Translations under genes and position numbers: made by a program
Assembly: GCA_964542875.1 (NCBI GenBank)
Contig: CAZIWA010000105.1
Location: 1 to 20,453, forward strand
Source: CAZGOM01 sp964542875
GTDB taxonomy: Bacteria; Planctomycetota; Phycisphaerae; Phycisphaerales; Phycisphaeraceae
DNA length: 20,453 bases
Direction: 5' to 3'
The notes under the pieces: generated by a model
Databases searched by the model: none
What the model was told of the DNA's origin: nothing
The model's input: the letters and a program-made list of their open reading frames with translations, nothing else
Part shown: positions 14,174 to 20,453 of the stretch, one piece after another
How the letters are laid out: every line of letters begins with the position of its first letter
How positions within the stretch are numbered: the stretch's first letter is position 1

Positions 14174-16614
14174 GGCGTTTGTTTCTTGTCCTGGAAGCTG
14201 ACGGTGCCGAAGCGGTCGATGTTGTGAAATGCGGCGCCCATGGGCCAGCCGGAGTGGCGACCGCCCCCGGCTTCGCGGAAGTTGACGTTGAGGCCGAGTT
14301 TCCAGGTGGAACCGGGGGTGGGGCGAGGGGTGTCTAATGAGGCGTAGGGGATGGCGAGGGTGAGCCGCCACTGGTTGGGGGCGAGTTGGGTGGTTTGGGT
14401 GTGGATGACGGGTTTGAAGGAGGCGTCCCAGGCTTTTGCTTTACAGCGGGCGGTGTAGAGCCCGCCTTGGGGGCTGGCGGCGATCTGGAAATAGACCTTG
14501 GATTCAGGGTCTGGGCAGATGAAGAGATCCAGATGCGTGCGGGCGAAGACCGGGCCGGGCTCGGTGGGCTGAGGGAACGGATCGGTCACCTGGGCCTGAA
14601 TGATGAGGGCGTCGTCCGTCCATGCGAGGCGCATGGTGGCGGGTTCGGGCATGAGGCTGACGCGGTTGCGCATGGGGATGAGCGGCGTGGTGAGCGGGGT
14701 TTCGCCGGGAGGCTGAGGGAGCTTAAGGATGGCGTGCGGGGAGGCCTCCTGGATGGCGTGGACGATTTCCAAGCGAGACTCGGCGACGAGCTTGGCCTGG
14801 GCGGTGAGGTCTGCGATGCGGGATTTGTAAGGTTCGGCGGCGGCGCTGGCTTGGCAGGCGTCGGCAAGGGTGAGGAGGCGGTCGATGGCGGGTTGGGAGA
14901 AGAGTTCGGGGAGGATGCGGGCGTCGAGGGCGACGACTTCCACGGGCGTGTTGCGAAGTGCGTCGGAGTAGATCTGGTGGATGGCTTGGGCTGGCTTGGC
15001 CGCGGGGCCGTAATAGTTGGCGAAGAAGTCGTCCTGGAGGGCGGCGAGGTTGAGGTCCGGGTTCCAGAGTGCGCGGGCGGTGAGGTAGAGATGGAAGACG
15101 GAAGCGCGCCATTTGGGGTCGTTGCCGGCGACGACTTCGGATTTGAAGCCTTTGACGCCGGCGTCGCGCAGGGCGCGGATGGTGGCGAGGGTTTGGGATT
15201 CGTAGGGTCGGGGGAGAAGGCCGCCGTAGGAGAGGTAGTATTCGGAGAAGGTGATGTAGCCGGCTTTTTGCGTCCAGGCTTTGACGCGGCTCCAGACTTT
15301 CTGGTTGGCGGGGGAGGCGGGGTCGTCAACGGCGCGATTGAGGGTGCGGGTGATGCAGGCGGAGACGGCCAAGGCGGGCTGGGCGGGGAGGTTAGAGGCT
15401 GGGTCTAGATAGTTGGCGTAGGCGAGGGTGCTGACCTTGAGGCCGGGGACTTGTTTGGCGGCCTCGTCTGCGATGGTCTGGGTGAAGAGGTGCTGGCGGC
15501 GGTTGATGGACTGGGTGGCGCGATCCTGAGGAGTGTCCAATGCGAGGCAGGCTTCGCATTGGCAGTAACGGTAGCCGTCGTTGGGAGCGAGGCTGATGAT
15601 TTTCAGGCCTGGGTTTTGGTTGGCCAGGGCGACGACGCGGCGGACGGTTTCGGCCTGGAGGCCCGGGTTCGAGAGGCAGAGTTGGGCCCCTTTTTGCCGC
15701 TTGCCGGCGATGAGGGCGAACCACTCGGGGTGGCCGTCGAAGTCTTCGGAGGTGAACCAATCGCCATAGCTGTGACCGAAGGCGAGGGCCTTGAGGCCCA
15801 TGGATTCAAGGACCGGGCCGACCTGGGGGTATTGGTCGTTGTGCACGGGTTTGAAGTTCATCCGGTTGCGGCGCATCCAGACGAGGGTGTCAAAGTCGAA
15901 GTGGGCGGCGCGTGCGCCGGATTTGTCTTTGCCGTACCCGCAGATGTGAAAGCCGCGGTCTTGAATGGCGGGAGAGCCGGTGCGGCGGGTTTCGCGGGGC
16001 ATGGAAAGGGTGTCGACGCGCGGGGCGACGAGGCCGTAATCCCCCGGGGCGAACCAGCGGACGCCCCAGCCTTCGAGGAGGTCGTATACGCCGTAGAGGA
16101 GGCCGCGTTCGTCAGCGCCGGTGATGACGATGCCGCGACCGGCGTCGTCCCAGCGGATGAGGTATCCCTCGACGGGGAGACCGGCGGGCTGGATGTTTAA
16201 GCTGATGAAGGGGGAGGAAGAAGATGTGGTTGCGGGCCGCTGGCCGGTGAGAAGCTGGAGGTGGGTTTGCAGTTCCTGAGCGGGCAGGCTGTCAGCGGTG
16301 ACGTCCTGGCCGGTGATGAGGGTGGGCAGAGGCTGGGCATTGGTCCAAAGTACCTGCGCGCCGGGCTGCGCGGCCCAGGCGAGCGAGGTGCCAGGCGCAT
16401 CAGCGGCGTGGGTGGGCAAGGGGCCTCCTGTGAGCATTGCGGCGAAGGCCAAGAGTGCAACGCTATAAGCGGAGAATAGAGGCTTAAGAGGTCGAGGGAA
16501 GAGGCGGAGAAGGAACACCCTTACCCCGGCCCTCCCCCTGAGGGGGAGGGGGCAGGAATGGATGTTGGGTCGCAGCAACAGGGCGCACGCCAGCGGCCAT
16601 CGCTTGCGGGTCAT
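14170..16614 (-). CDS. secreted DUF4838 glycosidase-like protein with CBM9-like C-terminus
   Basis: 814 aa; ATG 16614 overlaps the preceding stop as ATGA and follows a GAGGAAG ribosome site. Domains: an alpha/beta GH67-N/GH20b-like domain at about 75-200 (EGYLIRWDDAGRGIVITGAD, then RGLLYGVYDLLEGWGVRWFA); a DUF4838 barrel at about 210-620 with the family motif SLAPNDGYRYCQCEACLALD (Cys351, Cys353, Cys356); and a carbohydrate-binding family 9-like sandwich at about 655-808 (LDLFICPDPESKVYFQIAAS, WRLTLAIPYASL, NVNFREAGGG). Related proteins are predicted glycosidases near alpha-glucuronidases, but none is well characterised. The N-terminus is odd: residues about 19-34 (SCPLPLRGRAGVRVF) are encoded by a palindromic repeat, and the hydrophobic export segment comes only at about 44-70, ending in THAADA. 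Enzyme class is inferred; exact chemistry is unknown. Confidence 0.82.
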   Translation of the reverse strand: MTRKRWPLACALLLRPNIHSCPLPLRGRAGVRVFLLRLFPRPLKPLFSAYSVALLAFAAMLTGGPLPTHAADAPGTSLAWAAQPGAQVLWTNAQPLPTLITGQDVTADSLPAQELQTHLQLLTGQRPATTSSSSPFISLNIQPAGLPVEGYLIRWDDAGRGIVITGADERGLLYGVYDLLEGWGVRWFAPGDYGLVAPRVDTLSMPRETRRTGSPAIQDRGFHICGYGKDKSGARAAHFDFDTLVWMRRNRMNFKPVHNDQYPQVGPVLESMGLKALAFGHSYGDWFTSEDFDGHPEWFALIAGKRQKGAQLCLSNPGLQAETVRRVVALANQNPGLKIISLAPNDGYRYCQCEACLALDTPQDRATQSINRRQHLFTQTIADEAAKQVPGLKVSTLAYANYLDPASNLPAQPALAVSACITRTLNRAVDDPASPANQKVWSRVKAWTQKAGYITFSEYYLSYGGLLPRPYESQTLATIRALRDAGVKGFKSEVVAGNDPKWRASVFHLYLTARALWNPDLNLAALQDDFFANYYGPAAKPAQAIHQIYSDALRNTPVEVVALDARILPELFSQPAIDRLLTLADACQASAAAEPYKSRIADLTAQAKLVAESRLEIVHAIQEASPHAILKLPQPPGETPLTTPLIPMRNRVSLMPEPATMRLAWTDDALIIQAQVTDPFPQPTEPGPVFARTHLDLFICPDPESKVYFQIAASPQGGLYTARCKAKAWDASFKPVIHTQTTQLAPNQWRLTLAIPYASLDTPRPTPGSTWKLGLNVNFREAGGGRHSGWPMGAAFHNIDRFGTVSFQDKKQTP
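16515..16557. repeat. REP-like palindrome inside the start of the DUF4838 gene
   Basis: CCCTCCCCC-TGA-GGGGGAGGG (16530-16550) is a perfect 9-bp stem with a 3-base loop, flanked by CACCCTTACCCCGGC on one side and GGCAGG on the other. This resembles the family of dispersed repeats of the form CCCTCNCCCCGGCCCTCTCCC found between genes in many GC-rich bacteria. Here it lies inside a reading frame and encodes SCPLPLRGRAGVRVF near the N-terminus. The length keeps the frame open. Confidence 0.75.
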
Positions 16615-19600
16615 GGCTTCCTCGCGAGGTATTGCGCCCAGTCGGTTTTGGCGTATTCAACGAACATTGCGAGGGCGTCGACGCCTTTGGCGAGGCCTTT
16701 TTCGTCAGCGCCGATGATGACGATGGCGGGCTTGCCGGCGGCGGTTTTGGCGTCGCGGATGACGTAACTTTCAGGGCCGGGGTAAGAAGGTGTGAGGTCG
16801 GCGGCGAGGGTTTTTAGAGAGGGGTCTGAGGGGGCGTAGTCTTTTTGCAGGGCGAGGATGATCTGGAGTTCGCCGTTTGCGGCGAGGGGTTTTGCCAGAG
16901 AGGGATCGAGGGCCTTTAAGCGGGCGAGGAAGGCTTCGCCCGCCTGGGTGGCGGCGGGAGAGCAGGAGAGTTCAAAGAGGGGTTTGGAGGCGCTTGAGAG
17001 CGGGCGGCCGGCGTAGGTGAGCGTGAGGCCGGGGGCGGGGAGCTTGCCGGCGATGTCTTCCATCAGCAGGAGCATCTGGCGTTTGGCTTCGCGGAAAACA
17101 GAGGTGTCTTTGGCGGAGATCTTGGTGAGCTCGCCGAGCTGGGAAGCGACCGAGACGGCCGGCAGAAGCGCGCCGGATTCCGTGCCGATGATCTTGTTGA
17201 GACGGGCACGGGCTTCGCCTGCGCCGGGATGCTCGGCGGCCTCCAACGCGCGCACCATAGCGAGGACGGTCTGGTAGAGGTTGGCGTCGTCCACGCCGTC
17301 ACGTGCGCCTTCCCAGGCTGCGGTGGAGGTGGGGCCTTCGGGGCTGGGAAAGATGATCGCTTCGCCCTGATTCCAGCGGTAGTAGCTTTGGATCCAGCAG
17401 CCGTCGATTTCGTAATAGCCGGGGGCGATGCCGCAACTGACGCGTTCTTCCTCGTAACTGCGCCAGAAGGTGGCGCTGGAGTCGTAGGTTTCCAGGCGGA
17501 CGCTTTTGATGCGGCCTGCGGCGCGGAGCTTGTCGAGCAGGGGTTTGTTGATGGTGCCGACGATCCAATATTCCATGGTGGGGGCGATGGCATCGAGGAA
17601 GTGGTCGTTTAGCAGAGTGGCGTTGCTGGTGGTGACGCCGGGGGCGAAACCCGCTTGGCGTGCCCAGGTGGCTTCCTTGACCCATTGGGGGAATTTGTCG
17701 TGGGCGATTTCGTCGTCGATGTTGCCCAGAAGCGTGCGATAGCCCTTATCGCGAATGTAACCGACGATCTGGCCGGTGGCCCATTGGCGCACTTGAAGAT
17801 GACGGGGGTCTTCGCGCTTCATGGCGGGGTCTGCGTAGATGGCCTGGGCCAGGCCCAGGAACCAGTCGCCGGCGTTTTCGGTGCTGCCGAGCGTGGTGCG
17901 GTACTCCGTCATGCCGTGGGCGATGGAAGCGTCGAAAATGGGGTTCCAGTAGGTGAAGTCCAGGTCCGGCAGGGTTTGGGTGCGGAACTGGGCGGGGTCT
18001 TTGGCGAGGGCTTCCTTAAGCGTCTGACCGGTGGAGCGCACGCGGGCCTGGGTGTGCAGGGTGGCTGCTGCGTTTGCCGCGCCGGAGAGGGCGTTTGCGC
18101 CGTAAGAAACCATCACCTTGTTGCCGTGGGCGGCGAGGTCTGTGAGGTAGGCGTTGCCTTTGGCCATGTTCCAGGTACTGGTGGGGCCGGTGCCGTTGGA
18201 ACAGAGGTAGTTGACCAGCATGTGGGCGTTCAACGTGTAGCGAAGACGGTCGGGGATGCGGATGGGGTGGACTTTGATGTTGAGGGTGACGGCGCTGGGT
18301 TCGCCGGACTCCGGCTGGAGGTTCAGTGTGGCTTGATAGTCGCCGGGAGCGAGGCCCGCGGTGCTGAGGCGGAGCCAGAACGCGCCGTCGGCCTGCGGGG
18401 CGATGGTGATCTTATTACCCGGCGGGAGCTTCCAGCCCTTGAAGGTGACGCCCCAGTTGACGAAAGGGGCTTCCTGGCCGGCGAAGACGGTGAGCGCCTC
18501 GGTGGGAAGCCCCTTGCCCGGCGCGGGGGTGAGGTGGACGGTGAGGGGCTTATCACCGCCGGTGTTGCGGATGTAGATGGGGAAGGTTTCGGGTTCGTCG
18601 ATGGCCATGTCCAGCGAGATGGTGCTGAGGTGAGTGCCGACATTGGGGCCGAAAGGCTCAAAAGCGACGTAGCCGCGGGCTTTGTCTTGAGGGGTGACGG
18701 TGACCTGATAACTGGCGCGCTTTTGCCAGCCGGGGATGAGGTCGCTTTTGGTGGCGCTGTGCCAGGCGGGCTGGAGCTTGTAGCCGGTGGTGGGCTGGTC
18801 TTTCACGGTGGTGAGGGCGCGCTCTGATTGCGCGAGAACGCCGCCATCAGCGCCGGTGAGGGTTTGGGTGACGATGACGTAGGTGGTGGCGTCAGGGAGC
18901 TTGGTGGCCGCGGTGAGGATCTGGCCGATGGAGGCGTTTTCAAACGTTTGGGTGACGGGATCGCCCAGAGGTTTGCGGTCGGGTGAAAGGAATTGCGTGG
19001 CGAGTTTGACGGACTTTTCAGGCGCGAAGGTGAGGGCGAATTGAGTTTGGAGGGTTTTGGATTCGAGGTTTACGGTGCTGGCGAGGTCGGCATCGCGGGT
19101 GGTGACGTCCAGCGTGGCGAAGCCGTGGACCTGCTTCCAGTGCTGGGTGGCTTCGTAGGTGCGGCCGGGCTCCAGCGGGAGGAACATGAATTCGTAAGTG
19201 GGGGCGAGGGGGGTGTCTGACCAGCTATAGAGGCGGCGGAGGGTGTCGCCTTCGAAGGCGGTGGCGACGCCGGCTTTGGCGGATTGACGAAGGAAGGCCA
19301 TCCAGGGAGCGGCGATGTTATCGGTGCGGCCGAAGCCGCGGGTGGTGTGGGAGACGCCGTCGGTGGTGGCCATGCAGTAGATGTCGTCGCCGGAGACGAT
19401 GGGGCCGCCGCCGGGACGGACGACGTTTCGGATGAGCAGGCGGATGGCGCTTTGGCTGGGGTTGGCGAAGCGGTAGTTGACGGAGAAGAGGGGTTTGTCG
19501 TCGTAGGCGTGGATGGTTTTGACGTAGGCGGAGCCGTCGGGAATCTGGCCGGTGAGTTCAAGGGTGACGTTTGCGCCGTCATCTTTGATGACGCGGGCGG

Positions 19601-19892
19601 TGTAGGCGAGGACGGCGCGCGCGCCGTGGTCGTCGAGGATGCCGCCGTAGGCGGTGGTTTCGGGAGCGAGGTAGGTGAGATCGATATTGCGTTGTTTGTC
19701 GATCCATCGTGCGATGCGTCCGCCTCGGGAGGGGATGACTTCGAGGAGGGTTTGGTTTGTTTCAATGATGTAGGAGGGGACTTGTCCGCCTGCGTAGGTG
19801 TGGACGGATTCTGTGATGGAGGCGGCGAATGCGGGAGAGGGCCCGAGCGTGGCGACGGCGAGGAGAGCGGCCAGGAGAAGACGTTTAAGCAC
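16611..19892 (-). CDS. secreted GH123/DUF4091-like glycosidase with mutarotase-like N-terminus
   Basis: 1093 aa. The start is GTG 19892 (MLKRLLLAALLAVATLGPSP then AFAAS, a clean signal peptide cleaved near residue 24); AAAGGA (19899-19904, other strand) is 6 bases upstream. Residues about 28-255 look like a galactose-mutarotase-type beta-sandwich (TLLEVIPSRGGRIARWIDKQ). Further sandwiches follow at about 260-545, ending PGDYQATLNL. The barrel, about 550-890, has TLLGNIDDEIAHDKFPQWV with Asp727-Glu728 and the DUF4091 signature WEGARDGVDDANLY (860-873). The C-terminus, about 960-1085, resembles a GH67-N/GH20b domain (PAIVIIGADEKGLAKGVDAL), the same type found at the N-terminus of the next protein. 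The Asp-Glu pair is what GH123 hexosaminidases use. First gene of the three-gene operon, with operator and promoter upstream. Glycosidase activity is likely, the substrate unknown. Confidence 0.82.
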   Translation of the reverse strand: MLKRLLLAALLAVATLGPSPAFAASITESVHTYAGGQVPSYIIETNQTLLEVIPSRGGRIARWIDKQRNIDLTYLAPETTAYGGILDDHGARAVLAYTARVIKDDGANVTLELTGQIPDGSAYVKTIHAYDDKPLFSVNYRFANPSQSAIRLLIRNVVRPGGGPIVSGDDIYCMATTDGVSHTTRGFGRTDNIAAPWMAFLRQSAKAGVATAFEGDTLRRLYSWSDTPLAPTYEFMFLPLEPGRTYEATQHWKQVHGFATLDVTTRDADLASTVNLESKTLQTQFALTFAPEKSVKLATQFLSPDRKPLGDPVTQTFENASIGQILTAATKLPDATTYVIVTQTLTGADGGVLAQSERALTTVKDQPTTGYKLQPAWHSATKSDLIPGWQKRASYQVTVTPQDKARGYVAFEPFGPNVGTHLSTISLDMAIDEPETFPIYIRNTGGDKPLTVHLTPAPGKGLPTEALTVFAGQEAPFVNWGVTFKGWKLPPGNKITIAPQADGAFWLRLSTAGLAPGDYQATLNLQPESGEPSAVTLNIKVHPIRIPDRLRYTLNAHMLVNYLCSNGTGPTSTWNMAKGNAYLTDLAAHGNKVMVSYGANALSGAANAAATLHTQARVRSTGQTLKEALAKDPAQFRTQTLPDLDFTYWNPIFDASIAHGMTEYRTTLGSTENAGDWFLGLAQAIYADPAMKREDPRHLQVRQWATGQIVGYIRDKGYRTLLGNIDDEIAHDKFPQWVKEATWARQAGFAPGVTTSNATLLNDHFLDAIAPTMEYWIVGTINKPLLDKLRAAGRIKSVRLETYDSSATFWRSYEEERVSCGIAPGYYEIDGCWIQSYYRWNQGEAIIFPSPEGPTSTAAWEGARDGVDDANLYQTVLAMVRALEAAEHPGAGEARARLNKIIGTESGALLPAVSVASQLGELTKISAKDTSVFREAKRQMLLLMEDIAGKLPAPGLTLTYAGRPLSSASKPLFELSCSPAATQAGEAFLARLKALDPSLAKPLAANGELQIILALQKDYAPSDPSLKTLAADLTPSYPGPESYVIRDAKTAAGKPAIVIIGADEKGLAKGVDALAMFVEYAKTDWAQYLARKP

Positions 19893-19928
19893 GCGTGGTC
19901 CTTTGGTGGTTTCGGGGGCGAAGAGAGC

Positions 19929-19956
19929 ATTAAAACAGGATGTCGAAAAAAGTCAA
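19929..19956 (-). promoter_or_regulatory. predicted promoter of the three-gene glycosidase operon
   Basis: On the minus strand TTGACT (19956-19951) and TTTAAT (19934-19929) form a -35/-10 pair with 16-base spacing, putting the transcription start near 19922 and a leader of about 30 bases before GTG 19892. The -35 box lies inside the palindrome at 19943-19969, the arrangement expected for repression. Read from sequence only. Confidence 0.5.
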
Positions 19957-19969
19957 AACATTTTTTCGA
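19943..19969. promoter_or_regulatory. perfect operator-like palindrome upstream of the glycosidase operon
   Basis: TCGAAAAAA (19943-19951), 9 bases (GTCAAAACA), TTTTTTCGA (19961-19969): a perfect 9-bp dyad. It overlaps the predicted -35 element, and its minus-strand reading closely matches the dyad upstream of the LacI-family gene at 10084-10110. Most simply it is the operator for that regulator. It is longer and more AT-rich than the classic LacI operator with a central CG, so direct binding by another protein remains possible. Confidence 0.6.
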
Positions 19970-20100
19970 TTGATGGGGACGGGGCGTTTGAGAGCTGGAA
20001 GGTGGGGAGGGAAATGGCGAATGCAATTTGAAGAATTTCTTGAGTTGCCTCCTGATGGGGCGTTGCCGTTTTATGAAATTAGAATGAAGGTTCGTAAGTA
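19970..20100. other. low-GC junction region with a possible 26-codon ORF
   Basis: Base composition falls from GC-rich to near-balanced across this stretch. A small plus-strand frame, ATG 20021 to TAG 20101, encodes MQFEEFLELPPDGALPFYEI then RMKVRK, preceded by GGGGAGG at 20004-20010. Its TAG overlaps by one base the GTG at which the next open frame begins. It is too short to assign; it could be a leader peptide, a gene remnant or chance. Confidence 0.3.
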
Positions 20101-20442
20101 GTGGTAGAGGATAGAATTATCGATTTTGGGGCACCGGGCTTTTCCTCTATATATGTACTTATTCCCTTTTCTTCTTTCCTTTTCTTCTGTAACACCGATA
20201 CATGCGCGCCCATCAGGAAGTATTCTGTAGGAGCGTACAATCACATGAAAAGTCAGGTGTCCGGTTTTGATGCGCATCACGCCGCCCAGAAGGCTGGCAT
20301 GAAGAAATTAGTTGAAAATTATGATGAGGCCACTGGGCCTTCAATATTGGTCCCCAAAGTCGGCCATAACATCAAAGGCCCCAACGACATCCTCCGAGAG
20401 CGGATTGCGCTCAACAAGAAGATGTACAAGGAAACGAGATAA
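20101..20442 (+). CDS. putative orphan nuclease-toxin C-terminal module (HNH/Endo VII, AHH-like)
   Basis: 113 aa if begun at GTG 20101; ATG 20245 (AGGAG at 20229-20233, 11 bases upstream) is the alternative start and would leave 65 aa. The recognisable part is residues 41-113: YSVGAYNHMKSQ, GFDAHHAAQKAGMKKLV, GPSILVPKVGHNIKGPN and ALNKKMYKETR. An AHH dyad after GxY, followed by a Pro-Ile-x-V-P...GH segment and a closing LNKxMYxE, is reminiscent of HNH/Endo VII-type nuclease domains at the C-termini of Rhs and other polymorphic toxins. Those are normally fused to a long export or delivery region; here the upstream 40 residues are hydrophobic and unrelated, so the module looks orphaned, and perhaps internally shortened. 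It starts in a low-GC patch, consistent with horizontal transfer. Family assignment is from memory of motifs, not a search. Confidence 0.5.
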   Translation: MVEDRIIDFGAPGFSSIYVLIPFSSFLFFCNTDTCAPIRKYSVGAYNHMKSQVSGFDAHHAAQKAGMKKLVENYDEATGPSILVPKVGHNIKGPNDILRERIALNKKMYKETR

Positions 20443-20443
20443 A

Positions 20444-20453
20444 ATGACCCCTG
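20444..20453 (+). CDS. start of a further gene at the window edge (possible immunity gene)
   Basis: ATG 20444-20446 (M-T-P...) begins one base after the TAA of the toxin-like frame and runs off the window. Toxin modules of this kind are normally followed immediately by their immunity gene. Only three codons are visible, so this is a positional inference. Confidence 0.25.

Noticed and set aside
14174..14371. N-terminal extension of the 964-aa glycosidase into the DUF4838 gene
   Set aside because: The extension is an Arg/His/Pro-rich shadow. ATG 14173 gives a signal peptide and the same ATGA overlap as the other junction in the operon.

Overview
The window is GC-rich chromosomal DNA, probably from a free-living member of the PVC bacteria, most likely Planctomycetota (Phycisphaerae-like), though Lentisphaerota or Verrucomicrobiota cannot be excluded. 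This is inferred from gene content: a DUF1559-like prepilin protein next to a LacI regulator and large secreted glycosidase-like genes, a zinc-ribbon/proline-rich protein, and many small lineage-restricted lipoproteins and membrane proteins. No rRNA, tRNA, CRISPR array, transposase or integrase was seen.

Layout. 1-1122 (minus): a lipoprotein gene, then phoU, which is cut by the window edge. 1516-3213 (plus): rsmD, then two tandem paralogous lipoproteins; a decayed second copy of the rsmD 3' end lies between them. 3238-4556 (minus): a compact ArsR regulator - SRPBCC/AHSA1 protein - membrane protein operon, with a promoter and an operator-like dyad at its head. 4593-4707: a short intergenic region with a parS-like palindrome. 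4708-6321 (minus): a zinc-ribbon protein with a long proline-rich tail and three copies of a DxxRYxAA motif. 6666-9010 (plus): a variant metallophosphoesterase, two tandem paralogous membrane proteins and a third, unrelated membrane protein.

9209-19892 is a carbohydrate locus. A prepilin-like gene (minus) and a LacI-family regulator (plus) diverge from an AT-rich spacer. Facing the regulator is an 8.6 kb minus-strand operon of three large exported proteins, joined by ATGA overlaps: a GH123/DUF4091-like protein (1093 aa), a DUF4838 protein with a CBM9-like C-terminus (814 aa), and a second GH123/DUF4091-like protein with a GATase-like N-terminus (964 aa). Very similar AT-rich dyads (TCGAAAAAA...TTTTTTcGA) lie upstream of the operon, overlapping its predicted -35, and upstream of lacI. 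The simplest model is that the LacI protein represses both until a sugar ligand appears. No sugar transporter or SusC/D-like pair is present, so uptake must be encoded elsewhere.

20000-20453: base composition drops and an apparently orphaned nuclease-toxin C-terminal module (HNH/Endo VII, AHH-like) appears. A further ATG follows its stop after one base, at the window edge, where an immunity gene would be expected.
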